From: Cotesia glomerata
Taxonomy: Eukaryota > Arthropoda > Insecta > Hymenoptera > Braconidae
Length of the DNA stretch: 64,000 nt
Reading direction: 5' to 3'
NCBI RefSeq assembly: GCF_020080835.1
Contig: NC_058159.1
Span: forward strand, 15,377,101 to 15,441,100
In this document: one piece after another, positions 1 through 10,309 of the stretch
Numbering within the stretch: the stretch's first letter is position 1
Layout: each line of letters begins with the position of its first letter
Translations under genes and position numbers: made by a program
Notes under the pieces: generated by a model
What the model was told of the DNA's origin: nothing
Databases searched by the model: none
The model's input: the letters and a program-made list of their open reading frames with translations, nothing else

Positions 1-220
1 ATATTCATCAAGAGCTTTAATTTGAGTATCAACATGCATTTAGGTATATTTTTCACACACACACGGACACATATATATATGAAAAATTGATATGGGTACT
101 CAAATGAAAGGTCTCAATGAGAGTAATGTCGGGGTAAGCTTATATCTTAAAAAATGTTGATAGATCACAAGATACAAGGTCATTTCTTAATTATATATCT
201 AGAAATAGAGAAGATTCATA
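1..220. repeat. palindromic foldback repeat, family A (third copy)
   Basis: The right half, with a 'gggtactcaa' core followed by 'gtaagcttatatctt', matches the two hairpins at 29530-29985. The left half at 1-50 is the partly degraded complementary arm, joined by an AT/CA-rich loop. This is a short non-autonomous repeat without coding capacity. Its left boundary may lie outside the window. Confidence 0.6.
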
Positions 221-449
221 TGCAGCCTACAGACTTGTCATAATAAATTAACTATCAGTGAAAATAATATGAAACCTTGAAAAGTAACAAACTCAAATCA
301 AGACCTTTGCAATGAAATTCAATTTCACTAAAAAAAAAAAAAAAAATACAATTCTATCACATGACTATCCAGGAGAAAAAATTTTTTCAATTTTGTTATT
401 AATATAGATTTAATAAAAAATTTATTAAAAAAAAAAAAAAAACACTTAC

Positions 450-545
450 TTGCAATTTCAGTCTTTGCAAATGGAGCAGCTCCTTCCAAATGCATGTAAC
501 ACAACCGTACATTTTTAACATTAGAAAACTCCAACTTCGGTAAGA
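450..545 (-). CDS. internal exon of an unidentified minus-strand gene
   Basis: The stretch is open in one frame. The minus strand has an AG at 547-546 after a long T-run and a consensus GTAAGT donor at 449-444. The predicted piece contains 'VRLCYMHLEGAAPFAKTEIA', which is well-composed protein and unlike the surrounding AT-rich DNA. The donor falls in phase 1, and the following exon must lie left of the window. No family is recognised. The acceptor is weak because the T-run is about 30 bases away, so the 5' boundary is uncertain. Confidence 0.4.
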
Positions 546-1137
546 CTAATTCGTAGTGAAATTTAATACAAATTCAAGTAACAAAAAAAAAAAAAAGTAC
601 GTAAATTAGACTACTGATTTAATCAGGTTAAAAAACTTTATTAAATTTTTTAGAATTATTATTTACAACTATTAATAAGTTTAAAAATTTTTTTTTAAAT
701 TATATTTAAATAAAATTTTTGAACTTTTAAAAATAGTTGTTTAAAAAACATCAGACTTTACTGATTTTATATAAATTAATTTAATAAATCATTTTCTATC
801 GAATCCTTAAAAAAAAGTCATTTTAGAATGAATCATTTATAATATTAATAATTAATAAACATAACAATAATCATTTCTGCAAATTATCGTAAGATTTGAA
901 TTCAGAAATTACTCTAGGAATAGAGGAAGACTTTTAGTTGAATGCACAGAACAATTACTCAATTTACTCCCAACTGGCAGAAAGTACCATCACTTACCCT
1001 GAAACAGCGACAAATCTTGGAAGACCAACCAATGAAAACAACTTACTTGTTCAATGAAAACAACTTACTATTTATGGATTATTGAAATAGTTTATTTCAG
1101 AAAATGATAATTACAATAATATTATGTAATATCATTT
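546..1137. other. AT-rich non-coding stretch
   Basis: No supported ORF is present. An 18-bp direct duplication (core 'caatgaaaacaacttact') lies at 1030-1047 and 1052-1069. Part of this stretch may be 3' UTR of the minus-strand exon ending at 1138. Confidence 0.5.
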
Positions 1138-1265
1138 TTAATTAATTGGGGTGAAATCGATTCCGTCCAGACTGCGATATATAATATCCCGCGAAGGATT
1201 TTGAAGTGGATACTTGCGACTGGTTAGTAATTCCATCATGAAATCCAGAGCTGCGGTGTTGTCAT
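1138..1265 (-). CDS. 3'-terminal exon of an unidentified minus-strand gene
   Basis: The minus strand shows a TGTAG acceptor at 1270-1266. It is followed by 42 open codons and a TAA at 1140-1138. The peptide begins with 'DNTAALDFMMELLTSRKYP' and ends with 'DGIDFTPIN'. The first codon needs one base from an upstream exon, which was not located between here and the palindromes to the right. Composition and the splice site favour a real host exon. The product is not recognised. Confidence 0.45.
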
Positions 1266-1446
1266 CTACACAAATAAATTTTTTAATAACATTTGTTCAT
1301 GATAATTAATTGAATAAATTTTACACTATTTTTTTTAATTTTTGTAACAAATTAATTATCATAATAACAATTATAAAATTATTTAACATAAAAATTTATA
1401 AATATTAAAATGCTATTTCTTCAGAATAATTTTAAAGATTTAATTT

Positions 1447-1588
1447 AAGGTAAAAGCCCCAATAGATGATCACGTACCAGTATATGATCACTCCATGTAT
1501 TTGTATATCTATATTCATAAATATAGGTATACAAATACATGGAGTGATCATATACTGGTACATGATCATCTATTGGGGCTTTTACCTT
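1447..1588. repeat. 142-bp near-perfect palindrome
   Basis: Two arms of about 57 bases, both ending in 'aaggtaaaagccccaata' in inverted orientation, pair with a single C/T mismatch around a short AT loop. This is a foldback or MITE-like element. It has no ORF. Confidence 0.8.
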
Positions 1589-1630
1589 ATTTGTTAATTA
1601 AAATGAAAAAATAATTAAGTTTTTACTAAT

Positions 1631-1772
1631 GTTAGGGCCACTTTATTAATCTACGATCAAATTTTATCCAGGATAAAATTATTATTGCCTGTATATTTAT
1701 ATATATGAAATATATAGATATATTTTATCATTGGATAAAATTTTATCCTGGATTGAAAAACTGGCCCTTAGT
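1631..1772. mobile_element. MITE-like element, family B (copy 1)
   Basis: Imperfect terminal inverted repeats begin with 'agggccac' on the left and end with 'ctggccctta' on the right. Each is followed inward by a 'ggataaaattttatcc'-type arm. The same terminal motif, GGCCAGTTTTTCAA, recurs at 37551-37703. There is no coding capacity. Confidence 0.65.
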
Positions 1773-2370
1773 GTCATAAATTTAGAACAATGTTATATTA
1801 TGAAAATAAAGTTAGCCGACATTTCAAAATTTTTAAAAATTTTATATTGAAAAACTTTTAATTGAATAATTAATAAAAAAATTTAACACTTAAAAAACTT
1901 GAAAAATTATAAGTGTCATTTTTTAGAAATATTTTTTTTATTGTAATTAAATTAATAAAAAAAAAAACAAAGATTTTTAGACGTCTGCTAAATTCATGAC
2001 ATTAAAGTTAGCAGTCACTTGATAAATTTTGAATTATACCTTTTATTTTTATATAAGTTTGAAAATCTAAATTTTCAATTAAATGCAGAGGTTGGTTGTC
2101 GATTTGAAAATACATGTGGTACTTCCTTTCCCCGGAATTGCCTGAAAATTCATAAAAATAAATATATTAGATTATATGTTTTATTAAAAAAAAAGAATTA
2201 AGATACTTTATTAATATTGTTATTTAATTAAAAATAAAAATTAAATATAAAAATTAACGATAAAAATTAAAAATACAAATTAAAAATAAAAATAAAAATT
2301 AAATATACAAATTAACAATAAAAGTTAAAAATACAAATTAATAATAAAAATTAAAAATACAAATTAAAAA
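1773..2370. repeat. AT-rich DNA grading into the left part of an AT minisatellite
   Basis: From about 2215 the sequence is built of degenerate units such as 'aaattaacaataaaaattaa'. The same array resumes at 20681, on the other side of the LTR element, so the element inserted into it. No gene was seen in 1773-2215. Confidence 0.7.
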
Positions 2371-3171
2371 TGTGACGGGTGGGCCTACCCTCCCGTCAAT
2401 ATTATGATATTCTATATATATTTTCTATAAATCGATGGGCCAACTTGCTCACCTGAATTAGACACCGAATTTCCGTTGTATTTCTAGCCTGACTCTGGTT
2501 ACCGAGAATCGCTGCTTGCACGTGTTGCTGAGGAGACGCTTTCTCATGGGAACCGAGCGAACAGGTACTCTAGCACAGGGAACCGCTTTCGGCGCCTTGA
2601 TACCATTTTCTGCTGACTAGGGAACTTGACAATAACCACCTAGTTCCTCAGGGCGGAATAATCTGAGTTCAACCGCGGAATAATACAAGTTCCGCGCAGT
2701 GATACAGGTGTTTGGCGGCATCCGCGACCGAGGTTACATAAACCTGGGACCTTCAGGAGGAGCGGCCTCTTGTAATCAGTCAGTCGTTTAGTCTGTCCGA
2801 ATCTATGTCGAGTCCGAGTTGTCTTGCATCGTGATTAATTGTCTCCTAAGACTCTCATTCTCGTTGCTGTCCCATCTCTCTCTCAGTTATAGAATCAAAA
2901 GTATTGCATCAAATGGATTATTGTACTGGATTAGATTTGCTTTCATAAATAGAATTAGTTTGTAAAAGAGACTCTCAGGGCCATTTCGGGCAACTCCCAT
3001 GCCTTGGGGACGCCCAATAAACAATTAGTACCGTAATTCATGAGTATTCTTCATTCACTGCGCGACCCACCCTTTTATCAACATCTAAATATTTTTCAGT
3101 GAGACGCTGAGCTAGTCCGGAGGTCTGTTTACGTGACAGGTAAATAACCAGGTGTAGGCTCACACGTAACA
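2371..3171 (+). repeat. 5' LTR of copy 1
   Basis: It begins TGTGACGGGTGGG and ends CGTAACA, and it is identical to 19880-20680 except at three positions. It contains a candidate TATA motif (TATAAA, 2426-2431), overlapping arthropod initiator motifs TCAGT (2776-2785) and a polyadenylation signal AATAAA (3016-3021), so U3, R and U5 are in the expected order. Confidence 0.95.
2776..2785 (+). promoter_or_regulatory. candidate transcription start (initiator) in the 5' LTR
   Basis: Two overlapping TCAGTC-type initiators occur here, the core-promoter motif used by many insect LTR elements. The position lies upstream of the AATAAA at 3016. The matching site in the 3' LTR is about 20285-20294. The start site is inferred from motif only. 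Confidence 0.4.
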
Positions 3172-3178
3172 GAAAAAT

Positions 3179-3193
3179 TGGCGCCCAACGTGG
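3179..3193 (+). other. primer-binding site, tRNA-Lys type
   Basis: TGGCGCCCAACGTGG starts seven bases after the LTR. It is complementary to the 3' end of the tRNA-Lys(CUU)-type sequence that includes CCA, as used by gypsy and several retroviruses. Confidence 0.85.
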
Positions 3194-3246
3194 TTGTCGC
3201 CCAGATAAGTGAATTGAGTGAAGTGAATTGTGTGGAAAATTTAGTG

Positions 3247-3252
3247 GTGAGT
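3247..3252 (+). other. candidate 5' splice donor in leader
   Basis: G|GTGAGTAC is a strong donor placed shortly after the primer-binding site, where retroviral subgenomic donors usually lie. Acceptors are present immediately before both glycoprotein ORFs (15635 and 17668). Confidence 0.5.
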
Positions 3253-3309
3253 ACCCAGAAATCGGAAAAACTGAGAACTCTAGGAAATACCCGGGTATAA
3301 AAGTAAGAA

Positions 3310-4020
3310 TTATTGAAGAATATTAAAAGTGAATCGTAAAAAGAAGATAATTGAAAATGAAAAAGTGAATTGAAATAAAGAAGATAATTGAAAATAGGAA
3401 AAGTGAATTGGAAAAAAGAAGATAATTGAAATTGAAAAAAGTGAATTGAAATAAAGAAGATAATTGAAATTGAAAAGTGAATTGAAAAAAAGAAGATAAT
3501 TGAAAATGAAAAAGTGAATTGAAATAAAGAAGATAATTGAAATTGAAACAGTGAATTAAAATGAAGAAGAATAATTGAAATAGGAAAAGTGAATTGAAAC
3601 AAGAAAAATAAGTGAAATAGAAAAAGTAATCCAGAAAAAGAAGAATAATTGAAAATAGGAAAAGTGAATTGAAACAAGAAAAATAAGTGAAATAGAAAAA
3701 GTAATCCAGGAAAAAGAAGAAGAATAATTGAAAATAGGAAAAGTGAATTGAAACAAGAAAAATAAATGAAATAGAAAAAGTAATCCAGAAAAAAGAAGTA
3801 TTATTGAAAATAGGAAAAGTGAATTGAAACAGGAAAAATAAGTGAAATAGAAAAAGTAATCCAGAAAAAAGAAGAATTATTGAAAATAGGAAAAGTGAAT
3901 TGAAATAAGGAAAATAAGTGAAATAGAGAAAAGGAATCAAGAAAAAGAAGAATAATTTACATAGGAAAGTGAGATAATAAGGAAAGTTATTGAAATAGGA
4001 AATTAATTGAAATAGGAAGA
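3310..4020 (+). repeat. purine-rich tandem repeats in the 5' leader
   Basis: Units starting 'gtgaattgaa' recur at 3366, 3402, 3440, 3477, 3513 and 3551 (about 37 bp apart). They then recur at 3589, 3664, 3743, 3819 and 3894 (about 75-79 bp apart, roughly a doubled unit). The plus strand is almost free of C. The large minus-strand ORFs here are a by-product of the repeat. Confidence 0.85.
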
Positions 4021-4031
4021 ATTGAAGTAAA

Positions 4032-4382
4032 GTGCAATTAAGAAATAAGGTAACTGGAATAAGAAAAGTAATTAAAACAAGTGTCCCCGAAGAAATAAGA
4101 AATTCAGTGAAACAAGAAAATAAAGTGAAAAAGAGAGAGAGAGGTCAAACAAGTGTCTCCAGAAAAGAAAGAAATAAAGAAATAGAAGCAGCTACTACAA
4201 GGGAGAGGAACACAAGCCACGCAGAGGATAAATTAACAGCCAGCAACAAAAGAACGTGTCATCAGCAGGGCTCCGAGGAAATAGGAAGGCCGACCAATCA
4301 TTTTAGAGGGCACAGGGAAACAGTAAATGCAGATTACAATTCAATTGAGCATCTTGGCACTGAGGTAAGTCGCAAAAATTGA
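4032..4382 (+). CDS. leader ORF, basic 116-residue protein or gag N-terminus
   Basis: An ATG-initiated ORF lies between the leader repeats and gag. It is rich in K, R, E and T with no recognised domain. It ends at TGA 4380-4382. The gag-like reading in the next frame takes over immediately after it, so it may be the original start of gag with a one-base shift, or a separate leader exon. A GAG|GTAAGT donor at 4365-4370 lies inside its last codons. Copy 2 cannot resolve this because the region falls in the gap. Confidence 0.4.
   Translation: MQLRNKVTGIRKVIKTSVPEEIRNSVKQENKVKKRERGQTSVSRKERNKEIEAATTRERNTSHAEDKLTASNKRTCHQQGSEEIGRPTNHFRGHRETVNADYNSIEHLGTEVSRKN
4365..4370 (+). other. candidate splice donor before gag
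   Basis: GAG|GTAAGT matches the consensus exactly. It could serve spliced mRNAs for the downstream genes, or it could be fortuitous. It is a competitor of the donor at 3247. Confidence 0.4.
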
Positions 4383-5852
4383 TCATATAAAAGAAGCCGG
4401 TGACGAGGATCGGCAGGCGTGGTTCGACGGGTGGCGCGATAACGAATCACACAACTCCACCCCTAGTTCTGAAAATTCCGACATTGCTCTTGACGACCTT
4501 TCATTTGACGCACTAATAAACGAACGGACATTAGAGAACGGTTCGACGAACGGTGTCCTAGACGACGAATCAGAAGAAGAATTATCAGGAGAACCAGTGA
4601 CGACCATGGTGGAGACAGAAGAAGCCCGGTTGAAGCGCATCATATCACTCACGAGACACATCCCAGTATTTTCAGGAGAAGGTGATGTCGAACCATTTAT
4701 CGACGCCATTGAATACTGTACCCCTAGGCTAAAGGATGGGGATGAAGAAACCTTCATTTTGAATTAGCGTCTAGACTTTCAGGCGTTGCAGTAGGCAGCA
4801 TGAGGACAGTCATGAAGACAGCTCGGACAATCGACGCAGTCATAGAAAAACTACGACAAAATTTTGGGCGTACCGAAGACTTCTTCGCAATATTAAGTCG
4901 ACTAACAAAATTATTGCAGGAGGAGAATGAGAGCGTAGCAAGATTCGGGGCACGTTTAGAAAGTATGAGAAGTCAGGCAGCTAACAAAATCGACAGGAGT
5001 ACACTTACAGCGGACCAAAAACAATATCGAAATAATGATTTAAATGCAGCGGCCCTGGAAACATTTATTGTAGGTCTCACACCGCAGCTATCATTTGCAG
5101 TTTCCACCCAGAAACCTAGGAACCTTACAGATGCATTGAAAGTGGCATTGGAAGCCGAGATCCAGAGTGAAAAAACGGAGGCAATGAATAAATTAAGAGA
5201 AGACAGAGTTCGCCGCAGAGAGAGAGACCTCGCTAGAATCAGGTTGGCAACATACGAGGAAGAATTGCAGGCCGAGGAGTCAACGAAGAAATCCAACAGG
5301 GAATCAGTCGGAGAGGAACCACTAGTATTCACCGTTACGAACGATGCAGCTAATATTGACCAAGGTGGCCCAAAATGTTATGGATGCGGAGAGCCAGGAC
5401 ATTTTATACGTAATTGTCCAGATCAAAATGAGAGACGGCAGCAAGTACGGCGAGGAGCACACAACCTTCGAGGAACCGGACAACTGTGCAAGAACAACAA
5501 CCACGATAATGCCAGTAATTTCGATAACAGGAGGTCGTATGGTAACAATTACTATGTCAATAATAATCAAGCCGGTCAAGGATATCAAGGTAACTACAGG
5601 GGTCAAGGATATCAAGGTAACTACAGGGGACAAGGAAGAGGCAACAATTATCAGTACAGAAGAAATCAATGGCAGCAACAACCAGTAGACAACCGAAGAG
5701 ATGGATCAATGAGCCCGCAGTATCAACAACAATCTTGGCAACAAAGACAACGACTACCTCAGAACCAGCGGCAGCAACAACCACAACAAAGACAGTATCA
5801 ACAGAACCAAGGTCAACAAGAACAAATGTATAACACAAGCCATTTAAACTAG
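4381..5852 (+). pseudogene. gag: gag (capsid-nucleocapsid), frame-broken in copy 1
   Basis: Two overlapping readings make up gag. The first (4381-4767) is acidic and ends at TAG 4765-4767. The second is in another frame, is open from before 4800 and runs to TAG 5850-5852. The change of frame around 4756-4765 looks like a one-base deletion. The second part has a helical capsid-like region, a long charged stretch and a CCHC zinc knuckle, CYGCGEPGHFIRNC, near 5374-5415. A low-complexity Q/N/G/Y-rich tail of about 140 residues follows and includes repeated 'GQGYQGNYR'. Gag would form the particle and package the RNA. The N-terminal start codon is unclear. In copy 2 only the last few codons survive beyond the gap. 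Confidence 0.8.
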
Positions 5853-5890
5853 AGAAGGCCGGGGCAGCAATATCCCCCGCTGAAACGGCC
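5843..5890 (+). promoter_or_regulatory. -1 programmed ribosomal frameshift signal, gag to pol
   Basis: The slippery heptamer T TTA AAC (5843-5849) is in exact phase with gag, one codon before its stop. Pol is open in the -1 frame from 5834. Seven bases downstream, GGCCG (5857-5861) pairs with CGGCC (5886-5890) around an inner GGG/CCC stem. Copy 2 keeps the heptamer at 42056-42062 and the stem. Confidence 0.8.
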
Positions 5891-8800
5891 GACTCAAAAA
5901 CCTCGGAAAACAGCGAACGTAAGCTAAGAGAGAAAAATATTAAACTATATGGGAAAATACATACAAAAATAAAATTCAATGCGAAGGAAGTTAAGGGTGG
6001 AAAAGCAACATTTTTAATAGACACTGGGGCAGAAATAAACCTTATTAGGGACAGCACGCTAGGAACAGAGGCAAAAATCGACCGATCAAAGAGAACGAGA
6101 CTCCAAGGAATCACATCAGAAGCAGTTATAAGTTTAGGACAGGTGAAATTAGAAATCGAAGGCCGAACAACCATCTTCGATGTCGTAGGGGATGAATTCA
6201 ACCTAAAAGAAGACGGAATCCTGGGGTTACCCTTCTTGGGAGAGCAAGAAGTGAAGATCGACTTCAAAAACAAAAATTTAACTCTTGGCAATAAAAACTT
6301 TAAATTCCAAGAAGAGATCATCAGAATACTTAGGAGATGCGCGCATCTGGTACATGTCAAGGTGATCAATGCTGAAAAAGAGGGGTACATTCCGCGATGC
6401 GACATAGCACCTGGCGTTTATCTGGGAGATGCAGTCGTGGCTGTCAACAACGGGGTAGCATGCATGTATGCTTACAACACAACAGATGAGGAACACATAT
6501 TTACAGTGCCGTACCTGGAGGTTGGAAAATTTGAAGAGAAATTAAACGAAGCAACGATACATAGCGTTTACGAGGAAGGTGCGAATGAGGAGACGAGGCA
6601 AGAACGAGCAGACAAAATACTTGAGATTATACCAACAGAACACCTTGGGGAGGAAGAATTAGAAATGGTACGTCAAAATATTTGGTACGAGCCTGACATA
6701 TACATACTACCTGGGGAGAAACTTCAAGCAGCAAAAGTACCACCACACAGAATACGGACGACCGACGATATCCCAATAAATGTTAAACAATACCGAATGC
6801 CTCATAATTTAAAAAACGAACTAAAATCACAAATACAAGGCATGCTGGATGCCGATATAATCGAACCTTCCGATTCACCATATAGTTCGCCTGTATGGAT
6901 TGTGCCCAAGAAACCAAAACCCGACGGATCAAAAATTGGAGGCTGGTGATAGATTTTCGCAAATTAAATGACAAAACAATTCCGAACTCATACCCGCTAC
7001 CTGATATTCGAGACATACTTGACCAACTTGGTGGCGCTACGTATTTTTCGGTCTTCGATCTCGACTCAGGATTTCATCAGATTCCATTGGCAGAAGAAGA
7101 TAAACATAAAACAGCATTCTCGGTTCCAATGGGTCACTATCATTATAAAAGAATGGCAATGGGACTTAAAGGAGCTCCACCAACATTCCAGGGTACCATG
7201 GAGTGCGTGTTATCAGGCTTACAGGGGGAGTTATTATTCGTATACATGGACGATGGAGTAATATATGGAAGATCGCTGGAGGAACACCGCCAGAAATACG
7301 AAAAGTTTGCTGACAGATTGAAGAAAGTAGGATTGAAGCTAAAACCATCAAAGTGTGAATTTCTACGTCGAGAAGTTACATATCTGGGGCACATTATCAG
7401 CGCAGATGGAGTCAGACCAAATCCAACGAAGGTGGAAGCTGCGGAGAGGTTCAAAAGGCCAACAAACGAAAAGAAAATCCGAGAATTCCTGGGATTAGCC
7501 GGCTATTACAGAAGATTCATCAAGAATTTTGCAGGAAAGGCCAAACCATTAACGGACCTGCTCAAAAAAGACACGCCCTTTGTATGGGAAGAGGCCCAGG
7601 ATAATGCATTCAAAACATTGAAAAAAGAGTTATGCGAAGGAGTTACATTGCAATATCCCGATTTCGAAAAACCTTTCATAGTCACGACAGATGCGTCAGA
7701 ATATGCAGTGGGAGCAATATTAAGTCAGGGTAAACTTGGAGAAGATAGAGCAATAAGTTACGCCTCAAGAGCAATGTCATCAGCCGAGCGAAATTATAAT
7801 GTCACGAAGAAGGAACTACTGGCAATAATGTACGCTATAGAAACATTTAGGCCGTACATCTATGGCAGGAATTTCACCTTAGTCACTGACCACCAACCAT
7901 TAGCGTGGCTGAAATCAACGAAAAGGCCTGGTGAACATCTACGACGATGGGTCGATCGATTGGAAGAATATAACTATACAATTGTACACCGTTCAGGTAA
8001 GAGCAACTCAAATGCAGACGCGCTCTCCAGGAACCCAGTACGAGATGAAAATGGTCAGCTCCTACCGTTAGCAGAAGTAGACATGGCAAAAAGAGGAAGG
8101 AAAGAAAATACAGCAACATCATCAACGGAGCAGGGCGGTCCAAGGAAAAGAGCACGTAGGAAAAAACGAATGCCAAAAGGAATGGAGCAGTCCAGTGACG
8201 ATTCGACATTCGACTCCGAATTCGAAAAAGAATCCCACGTAGATATGGAGTTGACATCAGCAGTGGCGGGACCCTCGGGAATGCAAATGGAAAAAAGGAA
8301 AAGGGGACGTCCAAAAGGAAGCAAAAATAAACCCAAGTCAACACCAAGGCTGGAATCAGGAAATAATCGTAATCAGCGAGAATATCAAACAAGAAGTAAA
8401 GATGCTGCAAGTAAAAGCAAAAGGAAAGAGTCACTAGAAGATTCGGAAAGTGACAAAGATACGGATTCGGCACCGGAAACACAAGGAGGCAGGCTCCAGC
8501 CATCAGAACGAAAAGATGCAGTGATTAACGAAAGCGACGATGAAGTAATAGGATCTGGAACGCAGGACAAGGAAGTAGAGAATCGGGATGACCTATGGGG
8601 GCAGTTATTAACGGAAAATCCCGGAACAAGGAGTACAGACGACAGCGACACCGTAAATCCAATGCATCGCGAGTTAAGCATGCCAGAAGGATACTCCACC
8701 AATCCAGAAGAAGAATCAAATGTAAAATACACCAGGCAGCATGTAACAGATGTCAACGACAACTTTGTATTCTTCCTACCTGCCAGTGGAGAGATAAATT

Positions 8801-10260
8801 CGGACTTAGTCGATATACTCTTGGAAATGAAGTGGATAAATATGGGAAATATACAAGAAGATAATCTAGAAAAAGGGGATGTATTAATGATAAATAAAAG
8901 GAAAAGATGGGGGTTCGGAATGATATATGCATCCAATGCTATCGGTAGAACAGATGAAGAAGTGCTGGACATGGTCGTGGCATCGTTGAAACAGTTGGCA
9001 GAACAAAAACAATGCAAAACCCTACGAATGCCTACAGGGATCGAGTTACTCAGCAAAACAATACAAGCATACTACGTATCAAGATTGAAGGAAACATTTT
9101 CAAATACGGAAATAAAAATAATTCTATGCAGCGGGAAATTAGAAGTGCCGAAAGCCACCAATAGAAGATCACTAATAAGGGACCACCATACATCGGCTGT
9201 AGGAGGACACAAGGGCATGACGAAGACGTATCGACGTATAAGAAGCCAATTCTACTGGAGGACTATGCAGCAGGATGTGAGGGACTACATCAAGACCTGT
9301 TTTATTTGCCAACAACGGAAACTGGTACGTGTAAAACCAAAGAAACCTATGGTCATCACGGATACTCCGGAGACAGCCTTCGAGAAAATATCTATGGACA
9401 TCTATGGGCCACGAGAATTAACCAGACGAGGTTATAGATACATATTAACAGTGCAGGATCTATTAACAAAGTTCGCCATTGCCATTCCGCTGAAACACCA
9501 AGAGGCTGGAGATGTTGCAAAGGCGTTAGCGGAAAAAATCATCTGTCTGTTTGGAGCACCACGAGCAATCTTAACGGATAAAGGAACGAACTTCATGAGT
9601 GAAACGATGCAAAGCCTGTGTAAATTATTTAAAATCAGACATCTTAATACAACCGCATACCACCCGCAAAGCAACGGTTCCATTGAGAGGAGTCATCATT
9701 CGTTAACAGAGTACCTGAGAACCTTCATCGACCAAAATAGAGAGTGGGACGACTGGTTGGACTTTGCAATGTTCTCATATAACACGTCAGTTCATGAAGC
9801 AACCAATTACACACCCCACGAACTAGTATTTGGACGAACTGCAAGCATACCATCAGAATTTTCATTAGGAGCAGATACGGCTGGTAAAACTTACCATGAC
9901 TATTTGACGAACCTAGTGGAAATACTAGAAACAACCCAAAGACTGGCGAGGACTAATTTAGAAAATGCAAAAAGTAAAACATGCTTTTAAAGGAAATCAA
10001 AAAAATATTACGACCGCAACGCAACAGAAAGGGTCTTCGAAGTAGGTATGAAAGTGTGGTTATTAAAAGAACCGCGGACAGACAAGATGAAATACCATTA
10101 CGAGGGCCCATATGAAATAACTAGGGTTTGTGAAAACAATAACGTCGAAATAAACATAAGAGGCAAACTTCGAGTGGTACACCAGGACAAAATCAAACTG
10201 ACACAGACAGCTCCAGACTCCGAATCTGAAGACTTACTATTAAATATAAGCTCTGCATGA
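5850..10260 (+). pseudogene. pol: pol polyprotein (PR-RT-RNase H-insert-IN), copy 1, disrupted
   Basis: Protease has DTGAE near 6020-6034 and ILGLPFL near 6220. RT has VYMDDG near 7242-7259. RNase H has TTDASEYAVGA near 7684. A roughly 370-residue insert follows. Integrase then has the HHCC zinc motif (about 9184-9315) and the DDE residues in MDIYGP, LTDKGTNF and SNGSIERS, with a GPY/F-like C-terminus. It would copy and integrate the element. Two breaks are seen against copy 2. One A is missing in the A-run at 6931-6935, which shifts the frame just before the RT core. An 18-bp insertion at about 9972-9989 brings an in-frame TAA. Translation would enter by -1 frameshifting from gag. Confidence 0.92.
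8065..9150 (+). other. unusual insert between RNase H and integrase
   Basis: This part of pol is not needed for a minimal gypsy polyprotein. Its first half is charged and disordered, with an AT-hook-like KRKRGRPKGSKNK near 8292-8330. Its second half ('FVFFLPASGEINSD' to 'ILCSGKLE') looks like a compact alpha/beta domain with the rhythm of macro-like folds seen at this place in other insect elements. The same segment in copy 2 is 44279-45364. The macro-like assignment is an impression only. Chromatin binding by the AT-hook is inferred. Confidence 0.5.
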
Positions 10261-10309
10261 GGATGATATAACCTCCTATCCCCATTGTTAAACAAAAACG
10301 CGAAATTAT

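Noticed and set aside
2019..2201. 60-codon ORF beside the minisatellite
   Set aside because: Short, AT-driven, no start context or similarity that I recognise.
3129..3940. Long overlapping minus-strand ORFs rich in F, S and I opposite the gag leader
   Set aside because: They mirror the purine-rich tandem repeat on the plus strand; there is no start context, and the protein text is only the repeat translated.
5557..6405. 282-codon minus-strand ORF opposite the gag/pol junction
   Set aside because: It overlaps the frameshift signal and the protease on the plus strand and has low-complexity V/F content; a shadow.
7883..9056. Minus-strand ORFs of 206 and 223 codons opposite pol (also 44097-45270)
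   Set aside because: They lie inside intact, motif-bearing pol on the other strand and show no domain; frame openness follows from pol codon bias.
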